A DNA stretch of 8,243 nt, taken from NCBI GenBank assembly GCA_965369325.1, contig CBDUQI010000242.1:1-8243 (forward strand), read 5' to 3'. The stretch is from CBDUQI01 sp965369325 (GTDB lineage Bacteria > Pseudomonadota > Gammaproteobacteria > Steroidobacterales > JBCBZW01). The notes below the pieces were generated by a model. That model worked only from the letters and a program-made list of their open reading frames with translations. It was not told the origin of the DNA and searched no databases. The position numbers and the translations under genes are program-made. This document shows positions 1-6,581 of the stretch, piece after piece (the first letter of the stretch is position 1; every line of letters begins with the position of its first letter).

Positions 1-440
1 GCACCATCACTGCGCTGGTGATTGTGACGACGCTTTACTATGTGCCCGACCTGACTCAAGGCCTGGGTGGCATCGAAATGACCTCTGCCGCGTTTGAACG
101 CAATATTTCCTGGTCTCCCGCGACGATTGCCGTTGCTGGTATTCTGTTTGCGTTTTCCACCATGATCGCTTGGGCCTATTACGGCCTGAAGGGCTGGACT
201 TATCTGGTCGGGGAATCGCGCATTGCTGATCTGGGTTTCAAACTGGTCTTTTGTCTGTTCGTGGTGCTCGGGTGCTCAATCGAGCTGAGCGCGGTCCTCG
301 ATTTTTCAGATGCACTGGTGTTCCTCATTTGCATCCCGAATATTTTTGGCCTGTATATGCTTGCGCCCTTGCTAAAACGGAAGCTTGTTGATTATCAGAG
401 CCGGCTTGCCAGCGGAGAGATGCGGCCGTACGGAGAATGA
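1..440 (+). CDS. Alanine/glycine:cation symporter (AGCS family), C-terminal part
   Basis: This is the C-terminal end of an inner-membrane sodium (or proton)-coupled carrier that imports alanine or glycine. The 5' part lies outside the window; the frame is open from base 3, giving about 145 residues before the TGA at 438-440. Family hallmarks are the run FSTMIAWAYYGLKGW followed by TYLVGE, and the late DFSDAL and IPNIFGLY segments that precede a basic cytoplasmic tail ending SGEMRPYGE. Three hydrophobic helices are visible after the first partial one, roughly at bases 110-195, 225-300 and 315-385, as expected for the last helices of a carrier of about 450-500 residues. The peptidase gene begins 59 bases downstream on the same strand, so the two are probably co-transcribed. 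The family call is secure; the substrate is inferred from the family. Confidence 0.93.
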   Translation, partial: TITALVIVTTLYYVPDLTQGLGGIEMTSAAFERNISWSPATIAVAGILFAFSTMIAWAYYGLKGWTYLVGESRIADLGFKLVFCLFVVLGCSIELSAVLDFSDALVFLICIPNIFGLYMLAPLLKRKLVDYQSRLASGEMRPYGE

Positions 441-488
441 TCATGCGCGGTAACGCTCGCTTGAATTCTGCGCTGATTCGTCTGCGGC

Positions 489-493
489 AAGGA
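489..493 (+). promoter_or_regulatory. Ribosome binding site that decides the peptidase start
   Basis: AAGGA lies six bases before the ATG at 500. The earlier in-frame ATG at 437 overlaps the symporter stop but has its GGAG only one base upstream, and it would put 21 polar and basic residues in front of the signal peptide. The start at 500 gives a normal Sec signal. Confidence 0.6.
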
Positions 494-499
494 CCGTCC

Positions 500-1726
500 A
501 TGAGAGATTCCATGCGCGCCTGTCAAATCGCCACACTCGTCTTTGCTTTGTTGGCATTGCCGACCCTGCAGGGGGCATCCGCCGAGAATGTTCGAGCGCG
601 CGACCTGGGCATTCCGTTTGTGGGCACGCCCGGAAAATTGAATGCCATTACGGATGTGGCGGGCGTTGAAGTCGGGCATGTGACGCTGAATCGCGGCAGC
701 GGTGCACTACAGGTGGGCAAGGGGCCTGTTCGCACTGGTGTGACCGTCATCCATCCTCGTGGTAAAGACACCACCGTGGGTGTGTTCGGGGGCTGGTTCA
801 CGTTGAATGCCTCCGGCGAGATGACTGGCACCACCTGGTTGGAGGAACGCGGATTGTTGGAAGGCCCGATTGCGATCACCAACACTCACAGTGTCGGGGT
901 TGTACGCGACGCCTCGGTGGCCTGGATGGTGCAACAGGGCTGGACAGCGGACTGGCACGCCCCGGTGGTGGCCGAGACCTACGACGGTGGGCTGAACGAC
1001 ATTAATGGGTTTCATGTCACACGGGAGCACGCGTTGCAGGCGATGGCCGCGACCCGTACGGGGCCGGTGATTGAAGGGGCGGTCGGCGGTGGCACCGGGA
1101 TGGTGTGCAACGGTTTCAAGGGGGGTATTGGCACCGCCTCGCGCCAGTTTAGTTTCGGTAAACACACTTATACGCTGGGGGTGCTGGTTCAGTGCAATTA
1201 CAACTGGAACGGGGAGGATTTTCGCCTGGGCGGTAAGCCGATGAGCGATGTGTTGCCCGTCGGCGAACACTGCTTTACCGATGCGGACATTAAGCGGCAC
1301 GTAAACTGGTATCCATATTGCGATCAATCCCGTACGGCGCGTGTGTCGAAGCCGACGCGGGACGGCTCCATCATTGTGGTGGTCGCCACCGATGCGCCGT
1401 TGCTGCCGCATCAACTCAAGCGGGTGGCGAAGCGGCCGTCGCTGGGGCTGGGCCGACTGGGCGCCATCAGCGGCGACGGTTCCGGCGACATCTTTGTTGC
1501 GTTCTCCACCGCGAATGCCGAACACATCGACGAGTCAGCACTCGCGCAGGTAACGCTTTACGCCAACTACGCGTTATCGGATGTATTCGCGGCAACAGTG
1601 CAGGCGACGGAGGAGGCCATCGTGAACGCGATGGTCGCGGCCGATACAGTGATCGGCGTAGCAGGATTTAGGGTGCGCGAATTACCTGAGGATCAGGTCC
1701 GGGCGATCTTCGCCGACGCCCCGTAG
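500..1726 (+). CDS. Secreted P1-family (S58, DmpA-like) self-processing aminopeptidase
   Basis: Predicted 408-residue periplasmic hydrolase of the DmpA/BapA family. These are made as an inactive precursor, cut themselves at a Gly-Ser bond, and then use the new N-terminal Ser to remove N-terminal residues from small peptides, amides or esters. Residues 1-28 form a Sec signal peptide ending GASA. The N-terminal family signature RDLGIPFVGTPGKLNAITDV and the segment ITNTHSVGVVRDA follow. The predicted cut is Gly289-Ser290 in RDGSIIVVVATDAPL, leaving a beta chain of about 119 residues. Ser328 and Asp330 in GDGSGDIF lie 38 and 40 residues later, matching the spacing of the second catalytic Ser and its acidic partner in the family. 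Asn233 in QCNYN is the likely oxyanion-hole Asn. The stretch between Asn233 and Ser290 is longer than I recall for DmpA and holds Cys258 and Cys274. An alternative start at 437 is less likely. Confidence 0.92.
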   Translation: MRDSMRACQIATLVFALLALPTLQGASAENVRARDLGIPFVGTPGKLNAITDVAGVEVGHVTLNRGSGALQVGKGPVRTGVTVIHPRGKDTTVGVFGGWFTLNASGEMTGTTWLEERGLLEGPIAITNTHSVGVVRDASVAWMVQQGWTADWHAPVVAETYDGGLNDINGFHVTREHALQAMAATRTGPVIEGAVGGGTGMVCNGFKGGIGTASRQFSFGKHTYTLGVLVQCNYNWNGEDFRLGGKPMSDVLPVGEHCFTDADIKRHVNWYPYCDQSRTARVSKPTRDGSIIVVVATDAPLLPHQLKRVAKRPSLGLGRLGAISGDGSGDIFVAFSTANAEHIDESALAQVTLYANYALSDVFAATVQATEEAIVNAMVAADTVIGVAGFRVRELPEDQVRAIFADAP

Positions 1727-1801
1727 CCTACGGACTAAGTCCTTAGCGACTGTCGTGGGCGCACGGTACGAGCGGCTGCTTCAGGCTGAATACGGCCGCG
1801 A

Positions 1802-1829
1802 AGTGGGGGCAGCGCCAGCCACCCCCACT
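1802..1829. terminator. Strong hairpin in a convergent gap, possible weak terminator
   Basis: The 243-base gap 1727-1969 separates the ends of two convergent genes and contains no credible ORF. Its clearest structure is an 8-bp perfect stem, AGTGGGGG pairing with CCCCCACT, around a 12-base loop. Neither side is followed by a T-run, so it is not a classical intrinsic terminator, but it could stabilise or help end transcripts from both directions. GGACTAAGTCC at 1733-1743 is a second, too-tight inverted repeat. Confidence 0.3.
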
Positions 1830-1969
1830 ACTTAAGCTACATCGCCTCCGTGAATGCCTTAATCCATATCCAACCGCCCGGCGTAATACTCAGGCCGGTC
1901 TCGGCGCAACTTAGCGTGGACCGTCCTGGCGCGCCGAACGTGATTCGCCGGTGCTGAGGTTTCGATATG

Positions 1970-3448
1970 TCAACAGCTGTTGGGGACTTCACTCGGGCCC
2001 GGCGGGGCGAAGATTAGATTTTTCAGGGCAGCAAGATCCGTGAAATCGACGGTGCCATTGGCGTCGAGATCGGCAGGACCGGGGCCGCCGAAGAATGCTG
2101 CCTTCATCTCGGCGAGATCCTCGAAGTCGACCGTGCAGTCATTGTTGAGATCGCCGTCACACGGATTGCCGAAACCGTCCTGATCGCTGTCGGTTTGCGT
2201 GGGGTTGGCGAGAAATGTGCAGTTGTCGGCGTTGTCGAACACGCCATCCAGGTCACTGTCCAGCACTACCTTGACGAGGGTGTCTTGATAGAACACATCA
2301 TCGTCGTAAACATGCGCGCCGCGGCTCACAAACGAATCTCCAGCGATGTCCCGCAACTTCAGTTCGTGCTGACCCGCGCTGGACGGTGCCAGCAGGGTGA
2401 CTTCGAACAGCGGTTGCGTCGGGTTCTCAAAGGCGGCGGGTGCGAGCGTGTTGCCCACTGCCTCCAGCAGAACTGCCGTCGGATGGGCTACCACGTTGCG
2501 GGTCGCGAAATCCCACTGTGAATCGATAATGAGCTCCTCGGCGCTGTTATCGACAACGGTGAGCCCATCCGTGGACATTTCCAGTCCGAAACCGTTGAGT
2601 CCGCCGAACAGGCTTACCGCATCGTCACCCTGCTGAGCAAACACCTGCACCGTGAAGGGAGTGCCCGCCAGCACTTCGCCAATCGAATCGCTTATGCCGT
2701 CGCCGTCCAGATCGAACATCACAGACATGCTCAGGTCACCGGCGCAGTTGATCGTATCCTCGATCTGGATGGCCGTGTAGTGCGGGAAGATTTCGAACGG
2801 AGGTAAAAAGTCTTGCGCTATCCAATCGCCGCCGTTGGGGGAAGTGTACACATCGATGGGGCCAGGGCAGGGCATCGCGGTGACTAACAACGTGAGCGTG
2901 CCAGCGATGCCAAGTCCCGCGACTCCGGGGCTGCCAAAAAAGCTGCCTATGACAATCGGTGATGCGATGCCTAGAGATGGGTCGACATCCGGCGGCTGAT
3001 GAAATAGGGGGTCATCACCCAGGGTACTGGTTGCCTGCGTCCAATCGAGGAACTCGAAAACGCTTGGGTCCCAGGCCAGTTCGAGGGCACCACCAAGTGC
3101 GGGTCGGGCGGTGAGGTCTAGCATGACGTCTACTTCAAGTACGTCGCCGATGGTCGCCTCAGGGTTGCGGGCCACCAGCCATATCTCCAAGTTACCGCCG
3201 CGTTGTGGACCAGCGTTCGGTGGGGTGTCGTCGTGAGACTGAAGTTGCGCGACATCGCGAAAGTTCACGATGCCATCGCGATTCAGGTCCGTGCTTGAAT
3301 CGGCAGTGAGAAAGTTCCTCTGCAGATCGGCCAGGGTAGCCGACGACGGGCCTTTTTGTACATCCGCACCGACGGCCGCGGCCGAAAAGCTGACGAACGA
3401 AACGGATATAAGCGCGAGTAGCATGCCAGCGAGTTTGTTACGTTTCAT
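1970..3448 (-). CDS. Secreted protein with cohesin-like regions, thrombospondin type 3 and dockerin-like calcium loops
   Basis: 492-residue exported protein with no enzyme motif that I recognise. A Sec signal peptide covers about residues 1-25. A single dockerin-like calcium loop (DLNRDGIVNFRDV, about 54-66) comes first. Residues about 86-230 and 240-395 look like two beta-sandwich domains; the first has the cohesin-like pattern GDVLEVDVML followed by GGALELAWDPSVFEFLDW. An acidic thrombospondin type 3-like segment spans 397-432, with DSDLDGVFDNADNC then NPTQTDSDQDGFGNPC. The C-terminus is a full two-loop dockerin-like unit: DLNNDCTVDFEDL at 433 and DLDANGTVDFTDL at 460, 27 residues apart. 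The start is well placed: GGAGG lies seven bases upstream of the ATG. It sits 70 bases after the vWA gene on the same strand, so they probably form one operon. Domain family names are from motif reading; calcium binding is expected, the partner unknown. Confidence 0.85.
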   Translation of the reverse strand: MKRNKLAGMLLALISVSFVSFSAAAVGADVQKGPSSATLADLQRNFLTADSSTDLNRDGIVNFRDVAQLQSHDDTPPNAGPQRGGNLEIWLVARNPEATIGDVLEVDVMLDLTARPALGGALELAWDPSVFEFLDWTQATSTLGDDPLFHQPPDVDPSLGIASPIVIGSFFGSPGVAGLGIAGTLTLLVTAMPCPGPIDVYTSPNGGDWIAQDFLPPFEIFPHYTAIQIEDTINCAGDLSMSVMFDLDGDGISDSIGEVLAGTPFTVQVFAQQGDDAVSLFGGLNGFGLEMSTDGLTVVDNSAEELIIDSQWDFATRNVVAHPTAVLLEAVGNTLAPAAFENPTQPLFEVTLLAPSSAGQHELKLRDIAGDSFVSRGAHVYDDDVFYQDTLVKVVLDSDLDGVFDNADNCTFLANPTQTDSDQDGFGNPCDGDLNNDCTVDFEDLAEMKAAFFGGPGPADLDANGTVDFTDLAALKNLIFAPPGPSEVPNSC

Positions 3449-3518
3449 GATAATGCCTCCAATCTATTGAGCTCGGAAAAATCGTGTTGCCCGTGCCGTT
3501 GGCGCACGAGCGGGCGAT

Positions 3519-4505
3519 TCAGTTGCCGAGCTGGCAAGCGCTGTTGTTGAAGTCTTCCTGAAATACCAGGGCATCGGTGTTGTCGACGTCCAGGTCTTGA
3601 TCCAGGTCGGACCGGCAGGTGATGCCGCCGGGGCTCTCGAACGCGTCGGCCACATCGTCAAGGGCGTCAACAAACAGGGCGGTGCCGCCGGTGTTCAGCG
3701 CAAGATTGAACAGAAAGTTCAACTCCGCTGGCGATAAGCGGTTGTTGCCACCGCCTTTGCCTTCCGCTTCCTTGCCGCTGATGCTGCGATACAGGAAGCC
3801 GTCTTCAAACGCCATCACGTCGAACACGATGGGAGGTTTAAGAAAGCTTGCGCGCAACTCAGTATCGGTATTGTGCAGCCAGTCGTCCTCCGTGGCACCC
3901 TCGCAAACAGTGACCGGATTCTCAAAGAAGCTGGAATTCTCGCCACCATCGGTGACGATCTTCATGTGCCGGAAGAAGTCGGGCGTGCTAGGCGCCTCGG
4001 CTCGCAAGCTGTCGGCTGCCACGCACAACGCATCAGCAAGCTGGGTAGCACCACCGCAATTGGAGACACCTGCCAGATCCGTATTCTGCAAATCGTTAAG
4101 CAGGGCGATGGCCGCCGTTGGGCTAACCCATCCAGTGAGCGCGACCGGCTCGCCGACGATATCGTTAACCGGGTCGGAGACGGTAACGACCTGTACGCGG
4201 CGTTCAGCAGGATCGCAATCGCGGCCCGGTTGGGTATAGTAATCCGCGATCATGTCAGGGTTGCCCACATCGTCGGGGGTGATCACGACATTGTTCCCGG
4301 CGCGGTAGCCTTCAATGGCGCCAATGGCGTAGTCCAGGGCGATGGCGCATTTGTCGCCGGAATCGCTGCCGCTGCCCATCGAACCGGTGCGATCGAGCAC
4401 GACGGACAATCGGCATTCCAGCGCGTTCGCGGGTGCACCGAACATGCCTAGCATGATGATTGAGCCCGAGACCGTGGTTAACGTGGACCGGAGGTTAGGG
4501 TTCAT
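3519..4505 (-). CDS. Secreted von Willebrand factor A protein with C-terminal dockerin-like loop
   Basis: 328-residue exported protein, probably an adhesion or assembly factor. The chosen ATG has AGGAG seven bases upstream and is followed directly by a signal peptide (1-28, ending PANA); the longer in-frame extension to 4628 is basic, has no such signal and is rejected. A vWA domain occupies about residues 31-285: metal-ion-dependent adhesion site residues are Asp38, Thr40 and Ser42 in LDRTGSMG, Thr154 in GGATQL and Asp186 in VTDGG. Eight cysteines (31, 53, 97, 150, 161, 201, 297, 324) suggest four disulfides and hence an oxidising location. The tail 299-320 carries one dockerin-like loop, DLDQDLDVDNTDALVF, related to the loops in the downstream protein. 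First gene of a likely two-gene operon, divergent from the sigma factor. The vWA call is firm, the role inferred. Confidence 0.88.
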   Translation of the reverse strand: MNPNLRSTLTTVSGSIIMLGMFGAPANALECRLSVVLDRTGSMGSGSDSGDKCAIALDYAIGAIEGYRAGNNVVITPDDVGNPDMIADYYTQPGRDCDPAERRVQVVTVSDPVNDIVGEPVALTGWVSPTAAIALLNDLQNTDLAGVSNCGGATQLADALCVAADSLRAEAPSTPDFFRHMKIVTDGGENSSFFENPVTVCEGATEDDWLHNTDTELRASFLKPPIVFDVMAFEDGFLYRSISGKEAEGKGGGNNRLSPAELNFLFNLALNTGGTALFVDALDDVADAFESPGGITCRSDLDQDLDVDNTDALVFQEDFNNSACQLGN

Positions 4506-4645
4506 AGTGACTCTCCTTTGAGTGTTAGTTGAGACATCCAGTTGCACGTTCGTCCAACGCGCAGTGCGGCGGTTTGACAGAACGTGCTGGGGTAGGCGAC
4601 GTGCGCGTGACCTTAGCGACACGCCCAAGGTGATTGGTCGCGAAC

Positions 4646-4670
4646 TTTACGTATGGCACGGGATTTACGT
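4646..4670 (+). repeat. TTTACGT direct repeat, possible operator
   Basis: TTTACGT occurs at 4646-4652 and again at 4664-4670, start to start 18 bases, inside the divergent control region. The bases after each copy are also partly alike (GTATGGCA and GTGGCAA). The spacing is a little under two helical turns, which could suit a dimeric regulator, but two 7-base copies may be chance. Confidence 0.3.
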
Positions 4671-4757
4671 GGCAATGGATGTAGTGGTTTTCGTTCGAGT
4701 GGCGCCTACCTTAGCGGGCAGCCTGACCGTTGCTGAGCATGCGCCCGCAGTTCGATC

Positions 4758-4766
4758 TGCTAGACT
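4758..4766 (+). promoter_or_regulatory. Possible extended -10 element for the sigma operon
   Basis: TGC-TAGACT has the TGn extension and four of six matches to the housekeeping -10. It would start transcription near 4773, about 20 bases before the ATG at 4792. There is no good -35 at 16-18 bases, so the call is weak. Confidence 0.25.
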
Positions 4767-4791
4767 GCACGGCGGATCAGGGGAATTCACG

Positions 4792-5352
4792 ATGCCACTG
4801 GACGATCTCGTCGAACAAACAGCCAAGAACGCGCTGGCCAAAGGCCAGCAACACGAAGCGCTTACGTGTCTGATGCGGGCGTACGGCGATGAGATATTTC
4901 GCTTCTGCGTATCTCAACTGGCCAGCCGATCCGATGCACAAGACGTACTGCAAACGGTGTTCGTGCAGGCCTACCAGGGGCTTGAGAAGTTCGAGGGCAA
5001 GTCGGCATTTCGCACCTGGCTGTTTGCGATTGCCCGGCATCGTTGTCTGGACCACATCAAGATAGCGCGGCGGCGTCAGGCCAGAGTGGAGTTTGTGGAC
5101 GAAGTGCCGGAGCCGCCACCAGACATCGATGCTACTCCAACAGATCCTCAGCTGACGCGTGCTCTGCGGCGTTGTCTTGACGCGTTGCCCGAGAGCGTGA
5201 GAACGGTGGTGTTGTTACGGTTTCAGGCCGGGTTTTCTTATGCGGAGCTGGCCCAGCAAAGCAAAGAGAAGGCCGGGACCTTGCAGGCACGGGTGGTGCG
5301 CGCATTGCCCACGTTACGCCGTTGCCTTGAAGCCGGCGGGGTGACGCTGTGA
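4792..5352 (+). CDS. ECF-type RNA polymerase sigma factor (sigma-70 family)
   Basis: 186-residue extracytoplasmic-function sigma factor that would direct RNA polymerase to a small regulon when freed from its anti-sigma partner. Region 2 lies at about residues 24-92 and has the usual DAQDVLQTVFVQAYQ, then F67, and SAFRTWLFAIARHRCLDHIK. An acidic, proline-rich linker (about 103-119) leads to region 4 at about 121-178, with ALPESVRTVVLLRF, GFSYAELAQQ and a helix-turn-helix ending GTLQARVVRALPTLRR. The start at 4792 was chosen because AGGGG lies nine bases upstream and the product then has normal ECF length; the open frame runs back to 4522. The gene ends in a GTGA overlap with the anti-sigma gene, so translation is probably coupled. 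The divergent vWA/dockerin operon is its most obvious target by position. Confidence 0.93.
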   Translation: MPLDDLVEQTAKNALAKGQQHEALTCLMRAYGDEIFRFCVSQLASRSDAQDVLQTVFVQAYQGLEKFEGKSAFRTWLFAIARHRCLDHIKIARRRQARVEFVDEVPEPPPDIDATPTDPQLTRALRRCLDALPESVRTVVLLRFQAGFSYAELAQQSKEKAGTLQARVVRALPTLRRCLEAGGVTL

Positions 5353-6020
5353 GCGAATGCAGACGCTTTGAAGAGGAAGCCATTGCGCTGCTTGAGCAAG
5401 GCCAGCCGTTGGAGGGACATTTCGAATCGTGCGAGGACTGCATCGCGGGACGGGCTAGTTACGAGCGACTTACTCGCGCACTGGCAGCGCTTGAGGCCAC
5501 CGCAGTCCCGCCCGATGACTGGCAATCACAAGTGCTTTCGCAGGTTGCGAGTGCGCGCCCGGTAAAGTCGAGTGGTTGGCAATGGGCTGGGGCCATGGCG
5601 GCAAGTGTGGCCGCGATTGCTGCCTTGTGGTCGCTGATGCCCGGGCCGTCGGAGCTTAATCTGGGGCTGATCGGCATCGAGTTGCACGCGGGCGACACCA
5701 CCTATCGGGGCGAGCAAGCGGCCCTGGGCGACAGCATGAGAATTACCGGCGAGGTCGGTAGCAGCCGTTACGTGCAACTGCGGGTTTACCGCGACGATGC
5801 CCCGGGCCGCACGCTGTGCGGCGACCCGGCGCCTTGCGCGCGCGAGCGGGGCCGGGTATCGGCGGATGTCACCCTCGACGCACTGGGGGAGTATCACGGT
5901 GTGCTGCTGTACGCTGAGGCGCCACTGCCATCGGCGCAGTACGATCTCGACCATGACGTACTGCTGGCGCGCGACGCTGGCGTTGAGGTGTCTGTCTCGG
6001 CACCGGTCCAGGTCAGATAG
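5349..6020 (+). CDS. Membrane-anchored zinc-finger-type anti-sigma factor
   Basis: 223-residue single-pass protein predicted to hold the adjacent ECF sigma factor at the membrane. It starts with GTG inside the sigma stop codon. The N-terminal cytoplasmic part has the ZAS-type pattern His24-x3-Cys28-x2-Cys31, plus Cys4, suited to binding zinc. One transmembrane helix spans about 77-97 (WQWAGAMAASVAAIAALW). The periplasmic part, about 100-223, reads as a beta-rich domain and includes Cys157 and Cys163, which could form a disulfide. I recognise no named family for that domain. Partnership with the upstream sigma factor is inferred from the overlap and the motif. Whether release is by proteolysis, as for RseA, or by a conformational change cannot be told from the sequence. 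Confidence 0.85.
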   Translation: MSECRRFEEEAIALLEQGQPLEGHFESCEDCIAGRASYERLTRALAALEATAVPPDDWQSQVLSQVASARPVKSSGWQWAGAMAASVAAIAALWSLMPGPSELNLGLIGIELHAGDTTYRGEQAALGDSMRITGEVGSSRYVQLRVYRDDAPGRTLCGDPAPCARERGRVSADVTLDALGEYHGVLLYAEAPLPSAQYDLDHDVLLARDAGVEVSVSAPVQVR

Positions 6021-6042
6021 GCACATACCGTCGGCGCCCACC

Positions 6043-6072
6043 GAGTTCGGCTACACGCCGGGTTCCTTTTTT
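6043..6072 (+). terminator. Intrinsic terminator of the sigma/anti-sigma operon
   Basis: GAGTTCGGC (6043-6051) pairs with GCCGGGTTC (6057-6065) as nine pairs, three of them G-T, around a TACAC loop, and six T residues follow at 6067-6072. It begins 23 bases after the anti-sigma stop. Confidence 0.65.
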
Positions 6073-6106
6073 CCGCAAGGCCGTGCTCAGAAGGGACTGC
6101 TAGTCG

Positions 6107-6152
6107 CGGAATTTTCCGTCGCCACTATGCTGCTCGCGGGGGGAGGGGCGAG
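6107..6152 (-). terminator. Hairpins after the MAPEG gene, weak terminator candidate
   Basis: Read on the - strand, a CTCGC/GCGAG stem with a 10-base C-rich loop (6133-6152) abuts the MAPEG stop codon, followed by CGGAA-AA-TTCCG at 6107-6118. Neither has an adjacent T-run, so termination here is uncertain. Confidence 0.25.
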
Positions 6153-6581
6153 TTAGATGACCAGCTGACTTACGCTGTACAACAGGTAGCCGGCGAGCAT
6201 CAGACTCGGCAATACGGTGCCCATGGCGCCAAGCCCGCGCGCGGCAAGATACAGCCCGCTGCCTGCGCCGCCGTATGAGCCGGCCGGTGAAGAAAATGCG
6301 ATGGCGTGAAAGAGCCTGCCGAGTACAAACGCCGCGCCGAGCCCTATCAGCAGATTAGTGGACAGCCCGAGGATTTCGCCGAGCGCGAGCGTCGCGATGA
6401 AGATCGCGGCATTTTCGGCCAGATTGCCGTGGCGGCGGATTTTGCGTTGCAACTCGATGTCTTCGCCGTAGCCCAGGCTGATGCCGCCACGATTGCGGTG
6501 CAAGCCGACACTGACCATCAAGGTGATCTGCATTAACAGCAGCACGCTGGCAACCATGGCTGAGACGATAGGTAGTGTCAT
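6153..6581 (-). CDS. MAPEG-family membrane protein
   Basis: 142-residue integral membrane protein of the MAPEG superfamily, whose members include microsomal glutathione transferases and leukotriene C4 synthase. Bacterial members are mostly uncharacterised and may conjugate glutathione to lipid peroxides or electrophiles. The family signature is clear: ELQRKIRRHGNLAENA, with Arg50, His51, Asn53, Glu56 and Asn57, followed by LGRLFHAIA with Arg89. Four hydrophobic helices fall at about residues 5-26, 56-73, 76-96 and 115-137. Length fits the family (about 130-150). GGAG lies six bases upstream of the ATG. It is transcribed alone, converging on the sigma operon. The family call is firm; the reaction is not shown by the sequence. 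Confidence 0.92.
   Translation of the reverse strand: MTLPIVSAMVASVLLLMQITLMVSVGLHRNRGGISLGYGEDIELQRKIRRHGNLAENAAIFIATLALGEILGLSTNLLIGLGAAFVLGRLFHAIAFSSPAGSYGGAGSGLYLAARGLGAMGTVLPSLMLAGYLLYSVSQLVI

Larger units (their letters stand above)
4506..4791. other. Divergent promoter region between vWA gene and ECF sigma gene
   Basis: These 286 bases must hold the promoters for both transcription units. The sigma-factor frame stays open back to 4522, but that stretch reads as low-quality protein and has no good ribosome binding site. Candidate elements seen are GAACTT at 4642-4647, which resembles an ECF-type -35 but lacks a clear partner, TTGACA at 4574-4579 with no good -10, two TTTACGT copies and two ACCTTAGCG copies (4610 and 4708). 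None is convincing alone. Confidence 0.5.

Noticed and set aside
437..499. Upstream start for the P1 peptidase overlapping the symporter stop
   Set aside because: The GGAG is one base from the ATG and the added residues are basic and precede the signal peptide; the ATG at 500 has AAGGA at proper spacing.
707..1525. Long - strand open frame opposite the P1 peptidase
   Set aside because: It is the antisense shadow of a well-supported gene, with no recognisable domain.
3477..3508. Hairpin CGTGC/GCACG followed on the - strand by TTTTT between the vWA and dockerin-like genes
   Set aside because: The stem is five pairs and the T-run is about ten bases away, too weak and distant to call a terminator.
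3619..4451. + strand open frames opposite the vWA gene
   Set aside because: They are shadows of the vWA reading frame, with no plausible motifs or ribosome binding sites.
4506..4628. Longer N-terminus for the vWA protein
   Set aside because: The extension lies in the divergent promoter region, hides the signal peptide, and the ATG at 4505 has a strong ribosome binding site.
4522..4791. Longer N-terminus for the sigma factor
   Set aside because: It adds about 90 residues unlike any sigma region; the start at 4792 gives the normal ECF length and has a ribosome binding site.
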